A stretch of 64,000 nt of DNA from Leuconostoc inhae (GTDB lineage Bacteria > Bacillota > Bacilli > Lactobacillales > Lactobacillaceae), in contig NZ_BPKW01000005.1 in NCBI RefSeq assembly GCF_019656015.1, positions 124,001 to 188,000 of the forward strand, given 5' to 3'. Position 1 is the stretch's first letter, and each line of letters starts with the position of its first letter. A program made the translations under genes and the position numbers. Positions 36,413 to 45,724 of this stretch are shown here, one piece after another. A model generated the notes under the pieces. The model searched no databases. It was given only the letters and a program-made list of their open reading frames with translations, and was not told the origin of the DNA.

Positions 36413-37132
36413 ATGTCGTATAGTGTTTTAATAATTGAAGATGATCCGATGGTAGCCGATATTATTAGTCAATTTTTGAATCGCGTAACTACTACTTTAT
36501 TTGAACCGATAATAATTGTAGGATGTCTAGAAGATGCTAAGTTACAGATGACTATGACAACGATAGATTTATTATTGGTTGATGTATATTTGCCTGATGG
36601 TAAAGGAACCGATTTTTTGACTGAACTACGAAAAAAACATAATTCAGTAGCTACGATTATGATTACAGCCGCAGATGATCGGGAAACTGTTAGACAGGCA
36701 ATGACCAATGGTGTTGTCGATTATTTGATTAAGCCATTCCAAATGAAGCGGTTTAATCAAGCCATTCAAAAATTTATAATGTTAGAAAAAATAGCTTTGG
36801 GTAAAGAAAAATTATCCCAACAAGATATTAATGAGTATTTTCAGGGTGAATCACAATTGAAAAACTTGGATATGAAATTACCAAAGGGGATTTCTGACGC
36901 AACCCTTAAATTAATTATTACGACAATTTCTACTTTTTCCGAATCATTTTCTAATCACATGCTTTCACAAAGCGTGGCACTATCACGTGTAACAACTAAA
37001 AAATATTTAGATTATTTAGTTGAAAATGATTTGCTAAAGGTAAAAACAACATATCTTGAAGTGGGAAGACCATTAACACAGTACACAGTAAATCATTTGA
37101 AAAGTGATAAATTACAGCATTTAATGCCATGA
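36413..37132 (+). CDS. CitB/DcuR-family response regulator
   Basis: 239 residues. ATG directly abuts the kinase stop (TAAATG). Receiver domain: acidic pocket IIEDDPMVADI, phospho-acceptor Asp57 (LLLVDVYLPDGKGTDFL), Lys in DYLIKPFQMKRF. The C-terminal DNA-binding part (LSQSVALSRVTTKKYLDYLVENDLLK) is the CitT/DcuR-type HTH. Likely targets are the AEC-dehydrogenase genes upstream, though no operator was identified. Confidence 0.92.
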   Translation: MSYSVLIIEDDPMVADIISQFLNRVTTTLFEPIIIVGCLEDAKLQMTMTTIDLLLVDVYLPDGKGTDFLTELRKKHNSVATIMITAADDRETVRQAMTNGVVDYLIKPFQMKRFNQAIQKFIMLEKIALGKEKLSQQDINEYFQGESQLKNLDMKLPKGISDATLKLIITTISTFSESFSNHMLSQSVALSRVTTKKYLDYLVENDLLKVKTTYLEVGRPLTQYTVNHLKSDKLQHLMP

Positions 37133-37170
37133 GTTATTTAAAATTTGTATAAAAGTAATACCTATTGACA

Positions 37171-37179
37171 TGATATAAT
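37171..37179 (+). promoter_or_regulatory. Extended -10 promoter of NA37 gene
   Basis: TGATATAAT. A TTGACA immediately upstream (37165-37170) is too close to act as its -35. Confidence 0.5.
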
Positions 37180-37210
37180 AAGAACATTAAATTTAGAGGG
37201 TAACTTAATA

Positions 37211-38203
37211 ATGATTATTCAGCATGCCATTTTACATATTTTAGACACAAATACTGGTAACTTAATCGCTTCCCAAGGCGAAATGTCAATAACTGACATA
37301 GGGGTGCATGATTATATCGAAAAACTTGTTAATAATATATATGCTAGTGATGTTAAGACTGGCACAATAACTGGAAACGATTATTTACAAACGCTATTAG
37401 CAGAAAAAGATTTTCCAGAGATGACCACAAAATTAGCGATGAAATTGTTTGAAGTCGTTACAGGTAGTGAAGGTATTCAGGCAGGAGATTTGTTAAGTTT
37501 TCAGGCAACGACCGATGATGGGCCAATTTTTGGTATGATAAAATTAAATTTTTCACCGCGGTACGCACATTCGGTCACGTATAATGAGGACCAAATGGTT
37601 AACAACCTTGTGCTAAATCAAGCTGTTTTACCTGCAGCAACACAAACCGTAGATGAAGCTATTTTGATTAATATGATGACGAATAACTATCATTTAATTG
37701 AAAAAAAGCATCTCATTGATGGTCATCGCGTGGCATATTTTTCGGAAAAATTTTTAAATATCATACCTAATGTTTCAATTAAAGAAAATTTGCAGACTAT
37801 TAAACGAACAGTCAAAAACGTGGCTGAAAAGTATGATAATTTACCAGAACATGAAGTACTTGCTTCAACACAGGCAGTAATTTATGAAGCGCTAGAAGCA
37901 GGCAGCATTGATACTGATATGATTGCTGAAAAAGTTTTTTCTGATAATGAACCGGCAAAATTATTATATAGAGAACAAATTTCAAAAAAAATAACGGATA
38001 AAGAGATACCAGTAGAAAATACCCAAAAATATGAGAAAAAATACCGTGTTCAAAAATTTAAGTTAGATTCAGGTATTGAAATTTCTATTCCGATGGCTAT
38101 TTATCAAGACAAAACTAAGGTTGAGTTTGTTAATCAGTCCAATGGGACAACATCTTTAATTATTAAAGACATTGAAACTGTATTGAATAAGTTTATGGTT
38201 TAA
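37211..38203 (+). CDS. Nucleoid-associated protein, NdpA/YejK (NA37) family
   Basis: 330 residues. N-terminus MIIQHAILHILDTNTGNLIASQGEMSI and the conserved middle LPAATQTVDEAILINMMTNNYHLIEKKHLIDGHRVAYFSEKFL match the 37-kDa nucleoid-associated family, known in E. coli as YejK. The LAB role is uncharacterised. GAGGG precedes ATG. Downstream is a separate promoter, so it is probably monocistronic. Confidence 0.75.
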   Translation: MIIQHAILHILDTNTGNLIASQGEMSITDIGVHDYIEKLVNNIYASDVKTGTITGNDYLQTLLAEKDFPEMTTKLAMKLFEVVTGSEGIQAGDLLSFQATTDDGPIFGMIKLNFSPRYAHSVTYNEDQMVNNLVLNQAVLPAATQTVDEAILINMMTNNYHLIEKKHLIDGHRVAYFSEKFLNIIPNVSIKENLQTIKRTVKNVAEKYDNLPEHEVLASTQAVIYEALEAGSIDTDMIAEKVFSDNEPAKLLYREQISKKITDKEIPVENTQKYEKKYRVQKFKLDSGIEISIPMAIYQDKTKVEFVNQSNGTTSLIIKDIETVLNKFMV

Positions 38204-38204
38204 C

Positions 38205-38213
38205 TGATATAAT
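38205..38213 (+). promoter_or_regulatory. Extended -10 promoter of Nudix-DUF1810 gene
   Basis: TGATATAAT, 3 bp after the stop codon of the preceding gene. Confidence 0.5.
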
Positions 38214-38251
38214 TAAACATAACAATGTGATGAAAGGAATACAGTGAAAAT

Positions 38252-39184
38252 ATGCCATATAAAGATTCATATGTCGCTAAAATACGTCAATTTGTTGGTC
38301 ATGATTTTGAACTCGTTATGCCAACAACTGACGTTGTGATTGAAAATAAAAAAGGCGAGTTATTGATGATATATAACCGTGATTTTGCCGGATGGGCATT
38401 TCCAGGTGGTTATATTGAACCTGAGATGGCATGGCAGGAAAACGCAGCGCGCGAAGTACTTGAAGAAGCGGGCATACATGCGAATCCTGATAAACTAGCG
38501 TTGATGGGGACAATATCTGGCCGGAATTTTGTGGCACATTACCCCAATGGCGATGTTGCTAAACTCTATACGAATGTTTTTCTACTCAATGATTGGCTTT
38601 CTGAAGACAATACCGTGGACGAAACAGAAATAGATGCTAAAAAATGGCTATCACCTCAAACAATTGATCACATACACCTCACTTTTTCGGGTCAAGCGGT
38701 TTATCGGATGTACCGTCAGTATAAAAAAACAAACAGTGTGCAAGTGCTGACGCTCAACAATGAATTACAACGATTTTTAGATGCACAAAATGGTGAAATA
38801 GTAGGGGTTAACACTTTTGAAGATGCACTAAATGAACTTGAAAATGGTCAAAAACAAACGCACTGGATGTGGTTTGTTTTACCACAACTTAGTGACTTAG
38901 GAAAAAGTGAACGGGCGATGTACTATGGTATTCATGGGCAGCAAGAGGCACAAGCTTATCTGAATGATGTCACATTAAAGGATCGTTTGGAAAAAATTAT
39001 TACCACAACCCTTGCTTTAGAGACCAATGATCCAATTACGCTATTTGGCGCAGTTGATGCTGAAAAATTTCAAGCGAATTTGACGTTGTTTAGTCAAATT
39101 AGTGATACTAAGCTGTATCAAAAGGCGCTAGATAAATACTTTAACGGTCAAAAACATGCAAAAACATTAGCGTTATTGCAGTAA
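38252..39184 (+). CDS. Nudix hydrolase fused to a DUF1810 domain
   Basis: 310 residues. Residues about 22-155 are a Nudix domain with box GGYIEPEMAWQENAAREVLEEAG; the first Glu of the consensus is Met, but the catalytic REVLEE is intact. Residues about 170-308 match DUF1810 (FEDALNELENGQKQTHWMWFVLPQL...MYYGI...LFGAVDAEKFQANLTLFSQ...LDKYFNGQKHAKTLALL), which is normally a stand-alone protein of about 140 residues. The fusion implies linked steps, perhaps on an NAD- or ADP-ribose-derived compound. That is inference. The reading frame is continuous. Confidence 0.85.
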   Translation: MPYKDSYVAKIRQFVGHDFELVMPTTDVVIENKKGELLMIYNRDFAGWAFPGGYIEPEMAWQENAAREVLEEAGIHANPDKLALMGTISGRNFVAHYPNGDVAKLYTNVFLLNDWLSEDNTVDETEIDAKKWLSPQTIDHIHLTFSGQAVYRMYRQYKKTNSVQVLTLNNELQRFLDAQNGEIVGVNTFEDALNELENGQKQTHWMWFVLPQLSDLGKSERAMYYGIHGQQEAQAYLNDVTLKDRLEKIITTTLALETNDPITLFGAVDAEKFQANLTLFSQISDTKLYQKALDKYFNGQKHAKTLALLQ

Positions 39185-39216
39185 AAAATCATGTCATATT
39201 ATGACATGATTTTTTT
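39183..39216. terminator. Bidirectional terminator
   Basis: Perfect 13-bp stem AAAATCATGTCAT / ATGACATGATTTT, ATT loop, T tail, between convergent genes. Confidence 0.93.
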
Positions 39217-39218
39217 CA

Positions 39219-40214
39219 TTAGACACCGGTATAGCCCGGTGCTAGCTTATTAACAGGGGGCGTAAATTCACGCATTGCTTCAGCTAGATGAACGAAATTT
39301 GTTACCAGATGATGATTTGGCGCTTGAGTACCGTTTTTGTCGGCTAAATCAGCAATCCAACCGTTGATATAGTCAACTTCTGTGGGACGACCCTTAACGA
39401 AATCTTGGTACATTGACGGGAAATGCAATGGATTGGATACGTTGGATACATAATCAACTTGAGCAACCATGTCGTCACGTGTTTCAATCAATGTTACACC
39501 AGCTGCCTCGGCAGCATCATAAGCTTCATTAATTAGCGGACGTGCGATACCTTCTAAAAAGCCATCATAAGCCATCAATTGACCCATACGTGATTGAAAC
39601 ATCGTAGCAATAGAGTTTTCAACGGCATTAAAGAATACTTTGGTTAATAAAGTACCCATGAAATTTTCTGTATAAGAAGGATTTAAATGAGCAGCTTTAA
39701 AATCAGTTTGTAATGCAGTCATTGTTTCCGAAGGCTTCTCAGTAAGATTGGCATAGACAGACGAACCAGCACCTTCATCACCCATAAAGTCAACATCACC
39801 AAAATCATTTAATATTGTAGCAATCATGGCTGTACCGCCAATAATATGGTCGTCATCAAAATATTTTTGTAACTTTTCGATATGACCCATACCATTCATC
39901 GCGCCCAAAGCAGTTTGACCAGATTTGAATTTAGATGCTAAACGATCTAAGGTATCTTGTAATTGCATTTGTTTCATAAAGAATATCCAAACATCTGGCG
40001 TACCTTCATATGATTCTGGCGAGAAAATATTAATTTTTATTTCGTGACGGTCTTGATGATCACGTGATTTCCATACTTTTTTACCTTGAGTAATTATTTT
40101 ATCAAGACTAGCTTGTGTTGGTTCAACAAAATCTACATGAACACCTGCATTTTCTTGAAGTAATATGCCATATCGTAACCCCATAGCGCCCGCGCCAACT
40201 ACTGCATATTTCAT
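39219..40214 (-). CDS. Ketopantoate reductase family (PanE/ApbA) protein
   Basis: 331 residues. Rossmann start MKYAVVGAGAMGLRYGILLQ, ANGM-like motif in LGAMNGMGHIEKL, catalytic Lys in GTLLTKVFFNAVENSIATMF, and the C-terminal helix SMYQDFVKGRPTEVDYINGWI. NADPH-dependent reduction of ketopantoate for pantothenate, or, in several LAB, of branched 2-oxo acids to D-hydroxy acids. No other pan genes are nearby, so either is possible. Start has AAGGAGGATT. Confidence 0.88.
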   Translation of the reverse strand: MKYAVVGAGAMGLRYGILLQENAGVHVDFVEPTQASLDKIITQGKKVWKSRDHQDRHEIKINIFSPESYEGTPDVWIFFMKQMQLQDTLDRLASKFKSGQTALGAMNGMGHIEKLQKYFDDDHIIGGTAMIATILNDFGDVDFMGDEGAGSSVYANLTEKPSETMTALQTDFKAAHLNPSYTENFMGTLLTKVFFNAVENSIATMFQSRMGQLMAYDGFLEGIARPLINEAYDAAEAAGVTLIETRDDMVAQVDYVSNVSNPLHFPSMYQDFVKGRPTEVDYINGWIADLADKNGTQAPNHHLVTNFVHLAEAMREFTPPVNKLAPGYTGV

Positions 40215-40350
40215 ATATCGAATCCTCCTTTTTGGTTATTAATGATATAATTCTAATCTTTTTCACATTGTAAGTCAACTTAAATCTAATTTATTTAACT
40301 GGGAAGTTATTGTGATATACCGTATAATATATTTTATAAGTTGTAAGTAA

Positions 40351-41379
<1,029 letters not shown>

Positions 41380-41390
41380 TATTCACTATT

Positions 41391-41435
41391 AAAAATAGCA
41401 CACAACGAGTTTTTCGTTGTGTGCTATTTTTTAAA
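41391..41435. terminator. Bidirectional terminator
   Basis: Perfect 18-bp stem (41391-41408 and 41414-41431, loop GTTTT) with T tails in both directions, between trpS and the LCP gene. Confidence 0.95.
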
Positions 41436-41475
41436 TTAATTCGTGATTATTGTGTATGAAGTGACGTTATTTATA

Positions 41476-42645
41476 TCACTCACCATCATTCGTACTTGAT
41501 GCCGTACTGTTATCTCCAAGTGGCCGTAAAGATGTGGCAATTGTTGATAATTCAGCAGGTATTTCACCACCATATGGTCGGCCGGTTTGTTCATGTTTTA
41601 AGCCCAAAGCCTTACGCATGAAATTAGTTGTACGTTGTTTTTCTTTTTGAGGAATAACTTCATATGATACGTTATTACCCTCAGAGTCAGGGTAACTTGT
41701 ACTAACACCTTGCATATGTTCGGTAACAATATTATTTTTAGCCTTGATATATTTGCTAGCCATGGTTGTCATATCGCCAAAAGTTAAATCAGTGCGAACA
41801 TTACTTGAAATAGTTGACATGAACTTTTCGTTTAATAATGTTGAGACATTGGCAGATTTCTTAATTAAACCTTCTAAGACGATACGTTGACGTTTTTGAC
41901 GGCCGTAATCACCTTCAGGATCATCATAACGCATGCGAGAAAAGGCCAACGCAGCGTCACCATTCATCTTTGTTTTTGATTTAGACCAAGTTTGGCCATT
42001 ATCATCAGAATGTTCAAATTTATTACTGTTTTTATGGAATCTGTAAAGATTCGGACCATAATCATGTGCAGTTTCTTGACTATATGTAAAATCAATTGGT
42101 GAATCAACTGAAATACCACCAACTTGATCAACCATATTGGCTAAACCACCCATATTAACTAACGCATAAAAATCAATTGGAATATTTAGAAATGCTTCTA
42201 TGGTTTTGATTGAAGTTGCTGTTGAGCCATAGGCATAAGCTGCATTAAGTTTTTGAGGAAAAGTATCTTCATACCCAACAATGGATACCATTGCGTCACG
42301 AGGTAAAGAAACCATGGTTGTTTGTTTTGTTTTTGGGTTGATTAGAAGCAGCATCATTGAATCTGTGCGGCCACGATAGGTACGTCCAAGTTCACCAGTG
42401 TCTGTACCATATAATAAGATTGAAATAGGACGGCCACTTTTAACCACGTTAGAGACATTACGAGATTTAGTCAAACCAGCGCCCGCATACGACTTGTCAA
42501 CAACACCTTTTGTGCTATGGATTGTGCGCCATGTAAAGAAGCTACCAACGATGAGTAGTATTGCAATTAAAAAAAGAATACTATTACGCAATTTATGACT
42601 GGGACTTTGATGACGATTTACACGTGAGTTTGGTTTAGGTTCCAT
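41476..42645 (-). CDS. LytR-CpsA-Psr (LCP) family cell-wall polymer ligase
   Basis: 389 residues. Short basic cytosolic N-tail, one membrane helix (ILFLIAILLIVGSFFTW, about 25-41), then the extracellular LCP domain with the conserved Arg/Asp signature SILLYGTDTGELGRTYRGRTDSMMLLLINP and MVSLPRDAMVSI, and ALAFSRMRYDDPEGDYGRQKRQR. LCP enzymes attach teichoic acid or polysaccharide to peptidoglycan. Ser/Thr-rich C-terminus. AGGAGAG lies upstream of the ATG. Confidence 0.93.
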   Translation of the reverse strand: MEPKPNSRVNRHQSPSHKLRNSILFLIAILLIVGSFFTWRTIHSTKGVVDKSYAGAGLTKSRNVSNVVKSGRPISILLYGTDTGELGRTYRGRTDSMMLLLINPKTKQTTMVSLPRDAMVSIVGYEDTFPQKLNAAYAYGSTATSIKTIEAFLNIPIDFYALVNMGGLANMVDQVGGISVDSPIDFTYSQETAHDYGPNLYRFHKNSNKFEHSDDNGQTWSKSKTKMNGDAALAFSRMRYDDPEGDYGRQKRQRIVLEGLIKKSANVSTLLNEKFMSTISSNVRTDLTFGDMTTMASKYIKAKNNIVTEHMQGVSTSYPDSEGNNVSYEVIPQKEKQRTTNFMRKALGLKHEQTGRPYGGEIPAELSTIATSLRPLGDNSTASSTNDGE

Positions 42646-42846
42646 GATGGAAGCTCTCCTGATAGTTAGTATTGCGCAATTTCATGACTAGAAAGGTCTA
42701 GTCTGCTAATTAAATATGATATATTACTATGGTACTAGACAGAGATAAAGACAATATTAAATTATAACAAAAATTAACAATTTTAAAAGACAACATTGTA
42801 TATAATGGTACAATTATCGTGGTAAATAAACAAGAGAGTTAATAAA

Positions 42847-43503
42847 ATGTTAATACAGCCCGATAAACTAAGAAAATTACTAATAGTGGTCTTCAGTGCA
42901 TTATTTTTACTATTAGCCATCCAAATCAGATTTAATATGTTATTTATGCATGTTATCGATAATGGTGCTTCTTTGGTCATTCAAAATTTAATACCACACA
43001 GCCTACAGTATTGGATCAGTTTTGGTGGCTTATTCACTCACTATTGGATTTTGGTGCCTGCAATGGCGCTGGTATCTAGTTCACTTTATTTTATGAATTA
43101 TAAAATTGCTATGTGGTGGTTTATTGTGACACAGGTATTGGCAATGATACTAGCGTTAACGATATCAGTTATTCTGAAAATTCATTGGTTGTCAGGGCCA
43201 AAACTTGGACCAACTATACCTAATATACTGTTAGTGTTGTGGTTACAAATATTAGCAATTGCCGCCGTGATTATTATGCCACGCCTTGTTAAAAATCGAC
43301 GAATACGCCAGGCAGTAACTATAGTTACTATTATGCTTTGGTTGCTGATGTTAATGGCTTGCATACAACGTAATGACATGCCATTTTCAAGTGGTTTGGG
43401 ATCATTATTTTTTGGTTATTTTTGGTGGCAGTTAAGTGAACAACAATATCGAAAACGTGCAAAACATTGGCGACACGTACTAGAAATTGACACTTTAATT
43501 TAA
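42847..43503 (+). CDS. Six-helix membrane protein, possibly degenerate PAP2 type
   Basis: 218 residues with about six membrane helices and a basic cytosolic C-tail. Size and helix layout resemble PAP2 phosphatases. But the catalytic K-x6-RP, PSGH and SR-x5-H-x3-D motifs are missing (HWLSGPKLGPTIPN and PFSSGLGSLFFGYFW stand in the equivalent places). It is thus either a non-catalytic relative or an unrelated protein. The lysP promoter lies inside its last codons. Confidence 0.55.
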   Translation: MLIQPDKLRKLLIVVFSALFLLLAIQIRFNMLFMHVIDNGASLVIQNLIPHSLQYWISFGGLFTHYWILVPAMALVSSSLYFMNYKIAMWWFIVTQVLAMILALTISVILKIHWLSGPKLGPTIPNILLVLWLQILAIAAVIIMPRLVKNRRIRQAVTIVTIMLWLLMLMACIQRNDMPFSSGLGSLFFGYFWWQLSEQQYRKRAKHWRHVLEIDTLI

Positions 43504-43515
43504 AAATGATATGAT
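43487..43515 (+). promoter_or_regulatory. Promoter of the lysine riboswitch-lysP transcript
   Basis: TTGACA (43487-43492), 17 bp, TATGAT (43510-43515) with upstream TG. A near-consensus promoter located in the end of the preceding gene. Confidence 0.75.
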
Positions 43516-43525
43516 ATTCAGGTTA

Positions 43526-43747
43526 TCAAAGAGGTTGCAGCCAACATGAGTCACGTGAATGAGTCCGCCAAGGATGTTGAATTGACGTAAAAGGGACGGT
43601 TGCCGAAACATGATTTTTGGCAGAATCATGTTGGGCTGACAATTAATAGTTGTTAGACTGTCACGTAATGTGATGTGCTTTGAAAAGTTGATTAAACAAT
43701 GACTTTTTGAACCTCTTTCTATGTAGTTAGAAAGGGGCTTTTTATTT
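43526..43747 (+). promoter_or_regulatory. Lysine riboswitch (L box) with terminator
   Basis: Aptamer core features: AGAGGTTGCAGCCAAC at the 5' end, AAGGGACGGTTGCCGAA, the ACATGATT/AATCATGT arm, GGGCTGACAATT and ACTGTCA. TCAAAG (43526-43531) and CTTTGA (43678-43683) close it. The terminator is CCTCTTTCTA / TAGAAAGGGG followed by CTTTTTATTT (43712-43747). Lysine binding should stop transcription of the permease gene that follows. Confidence 0.92.
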
Positions 43748-43768
43748 GCCCCAACTAGGGAGATTTTT

Positions 43769-45208
43769 ATGAGTGAGCAACAAGGTGGTATGAAACGTAA
43801 TTTGAAAACACGTCACGTTTCTATGATAGCTTTAGGCGGTTCAATTGGCACAGGTTTGTTTGTTGCTTCTGGGGCAACAGTGGCTCAAGCAGGACCATTT
43901 GGTGCAATTGTGGCCTACATGGCTATTGGGGTCATGGTTTATTTTTTGATGACAAGTTTGGGCGAAATGGCAACTTATGCGCCAACATCAGGTTCTTTTT
44001 CTGATTATGCTGGTAAGTACGTTGATCCGGCATTAGGTTTTGCTATGGGATGGAATTACTGGTTTAATTGGGCAATTACATTAGCTGTTGATATTGTAGC
44101 CGTTGGATTGGTATCGAAATTTTGGTTTCCTAATACACCAGGTTGGATTTTTTCAGCGGTTGCCTTGGTATTCATCTTTTTGATTAATTTGTTTTCAGTA
44201 GGCGCATTTGGTGAAGCAGAATTCTGGCTATCAATGATTAAAGTGATCACAATCATCGCTTTTCTTATTGTTGGATTAGCCACCATTTTTGGTGTTATTC
44301 ATTCTGATGTGAACGTCATGAAAAATTTATCTGTTGGTAATCATGGTTTTGTTGGTGGCCCACAGGCTATCTTGTCAGTTTTCGTAGTTGCTGGTTTTTC
44401 ATTTCAAGGTACAGAATTAATTGGTATTACTGCTGGTGAAGCAGAGAATCCTGATCAATCAGTACCAAAGGCAATTAATCAAGTATTTTGGCGTATTTTA
44501 TTGTTCTATATTTTAGCAATTTTTGTTATTTCAGCACTAGTTTATTATCGCGATCCGCGCTTGTTGAGCTCTTCTACAGAAAACATTGCTGTATCACCAT
44601 TTACAATTGTGTTTAAAAATGCAGGCATTGCATTTGCTGCCAGTTTAATGAACGCAGTGATTTTAACGTCGATTGTTTCATCAGCAAATTCTGGTTCTTA
44701 CGCGTCAACCCGTATGCTTTACGCTATGGCACGTAAAGGAGAGGCACCTAAAATATTTGCTAAGTTATCAAAGCGTGGTGTACCGGTTGCAGCATTGATT
44801 TTAACAACTATTATTGGCTTGTTAGCTTTTATTTCTAATACTAAAGGCGGTTCGGTGGCTTATACTTGGCTAGTTAATGCGTCAGGTTTGACAGGGTTTA
44901 TCGCTTGGGTTGGTATTGCAATTTCGCATTATCGTTTTCGACGCGCTTATATTGCTCAAGGTAAAAAATTGAGTGATCTTAAATATAAAGCTAAATGGTT
45001 TCCTTTTGGTCCAATATTTGCTTTGATTATTTCGATTGGTGTGATTGTTGGTCAAGATCCTGCAAGTTTCACGCATTTAAATTGGGAAAAAATAGGGGTG
45101 ACATACCTATCAGTCCCACTGTTTATTATTTTGTTTGTGGCCTATAAAATTCGCTATAAAACAAAAAAAATCAAATTGGAAGATGTTGATTTGACACAAC
45201 ATCGATAA
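43769..45208 (+). CDS. lysP: Lysine-specific amino acid permease
   Basis: 479 residues, 12 membrane helices, APC superfamily, AAT group. N-terminus LKTRHVSMIALGGSIGTGLFVASG is the family signature. LysP-like features: VYFLMTSLGEMATYAPTSGSF and NYWFNWAITLAVDIVA. Substrate assignment is strengthened by the lysine riboswitch directly upstream. It acts as a proton symporter in the membrane. TAGGGAG precedes the ATG. Confidence 0.93.
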   Translation: MSEQQGGMKRNLKTRHVSMIALGGSIGTGLFVASGATVAQAGPFGAIVAYMAIGVMVYFLMTSLGEMATYAPTSGSFSDYAGKYVDPALGFAMGWNYWFNWAITLAVDIVAVGLVSKFWFPNTPGWIFSAVALVFIFLINLFSVGAFGEAEFWLSMIKVITIIAFLIVGLATIFGVIHSDVNVMKNLSVGNHGFVGGPQAILSVFVVAGFSFQGTELIGITAGEAENPDQSVPKAINQVFWRILLFYILAIFVISALVYYRDPRLLSSSTENIAVSPFTIVFKNAGIAFAASLMNAVILTSIVSSANSGSYASTRMLYAMARKGEAPKIFAKLSKRGVPVAALILTTIIGLLAFISNTKGGSVAYTWLVNASGLTGFIAWVGIAISHYRFRRAYIAQGKKLSDLKYKAKWFPFGPIFALIISIGVIVGQDPASFTHLNWEKIGVTYLSVPLFIILFVAYKIRYKTKKIKLEDVDLTQHR

Positions 45209-45224
45209 AAAATAGTATAAATGG

Positions 45225-45256
45225 TGTATGAGTTAAAAAAACTTATATACTTTTTT
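45225..45256 (+). terminator. Terminator of lysP
   Basis: 10-bp stem TGTATGAGTT / AACTTATATA (two wobble pairs) with a T run. Confidence 0.75.
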
Positions 45257-45309
45257 ATTAGAAATTAAATAAAAAATTACAGGATAAGTTACAAAAAGCA
45301 CGAACTTAT

Positions 45310-45318
45310 TGATATAAT
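45310..45318 (+). promoter_or_regulatory. Extended -10 promoter of DUF1146 gene
   Basis: TGATATAAT, about 85 bp upstream of the start codon. Confidence 0.5.
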
Positions 45319-45402
45319 AAAATCACGATATTATCTAGCAATAGTGCTTTGAAAATTGCGCTTAAAAAATGTGATAATAAACAAGAGGGAACAATAAATA
45401 CC

Positions 45403-45624
45403 ATGAGTCCAATATTTATGTTGAGCATCAATATACTTGCTGTTTACTTTGTTTTTTGGTTGATTAGGCCGATAAATTTTGCCAAATTTATGCCATATAC
45501 ACCGACACAGGCGACGTTTTTTAAAGTTGTCATGGCAATTGTTTGTGGCTATTTGTTAGCGAGCTTTTTTATCTCGATGACCAACTGGATACTAGCAATG
45601 CCAAGCGCAGTATTTGGAAAGTAG
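45403..45624 (+). CDS. DUF1146 (YwzB-like) small membrane protein
   Basis: 73 residues from ATG 45403 (MSPIFMLSINILAVYFVFW), GAGGGA 12 nt upstream; an in-frame upstream extension lacks a start with a binding site. Two membrane helices. The conserved FWLIRPINFAKFMPYTPTQA is typical of the family that precedes mbl/atp genes in lactic acid bacteria. Function unknown. Confidence 0.8.
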   Translation: MSPIFMLSINILAVYFVFWLIRPINFAKFMPYTPTQATFFKVVMAIVCGYLLASFFISMTNWILAMPSAVFGK

Positions 45625-45645
45625 TCTAAATGCATCTTATAATTA

Positions 45646-45654
45646 TGGTATAAT
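45646..45654 (+). promoter_or_regulatory. Extended -10 promoter of mbl operon
   Basis: TGGTATAAT between the DUF1146 gene and mbl. It predicts a leader of about 65 nt. Confidence 0.5.
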
Positions 45655-45724
45655 TGATTAGATTATACAGACAAGTCGGCGCGTACGTGCCCAGTTATGA
45701 AAATAATAAATTTGGAGATTAAAC

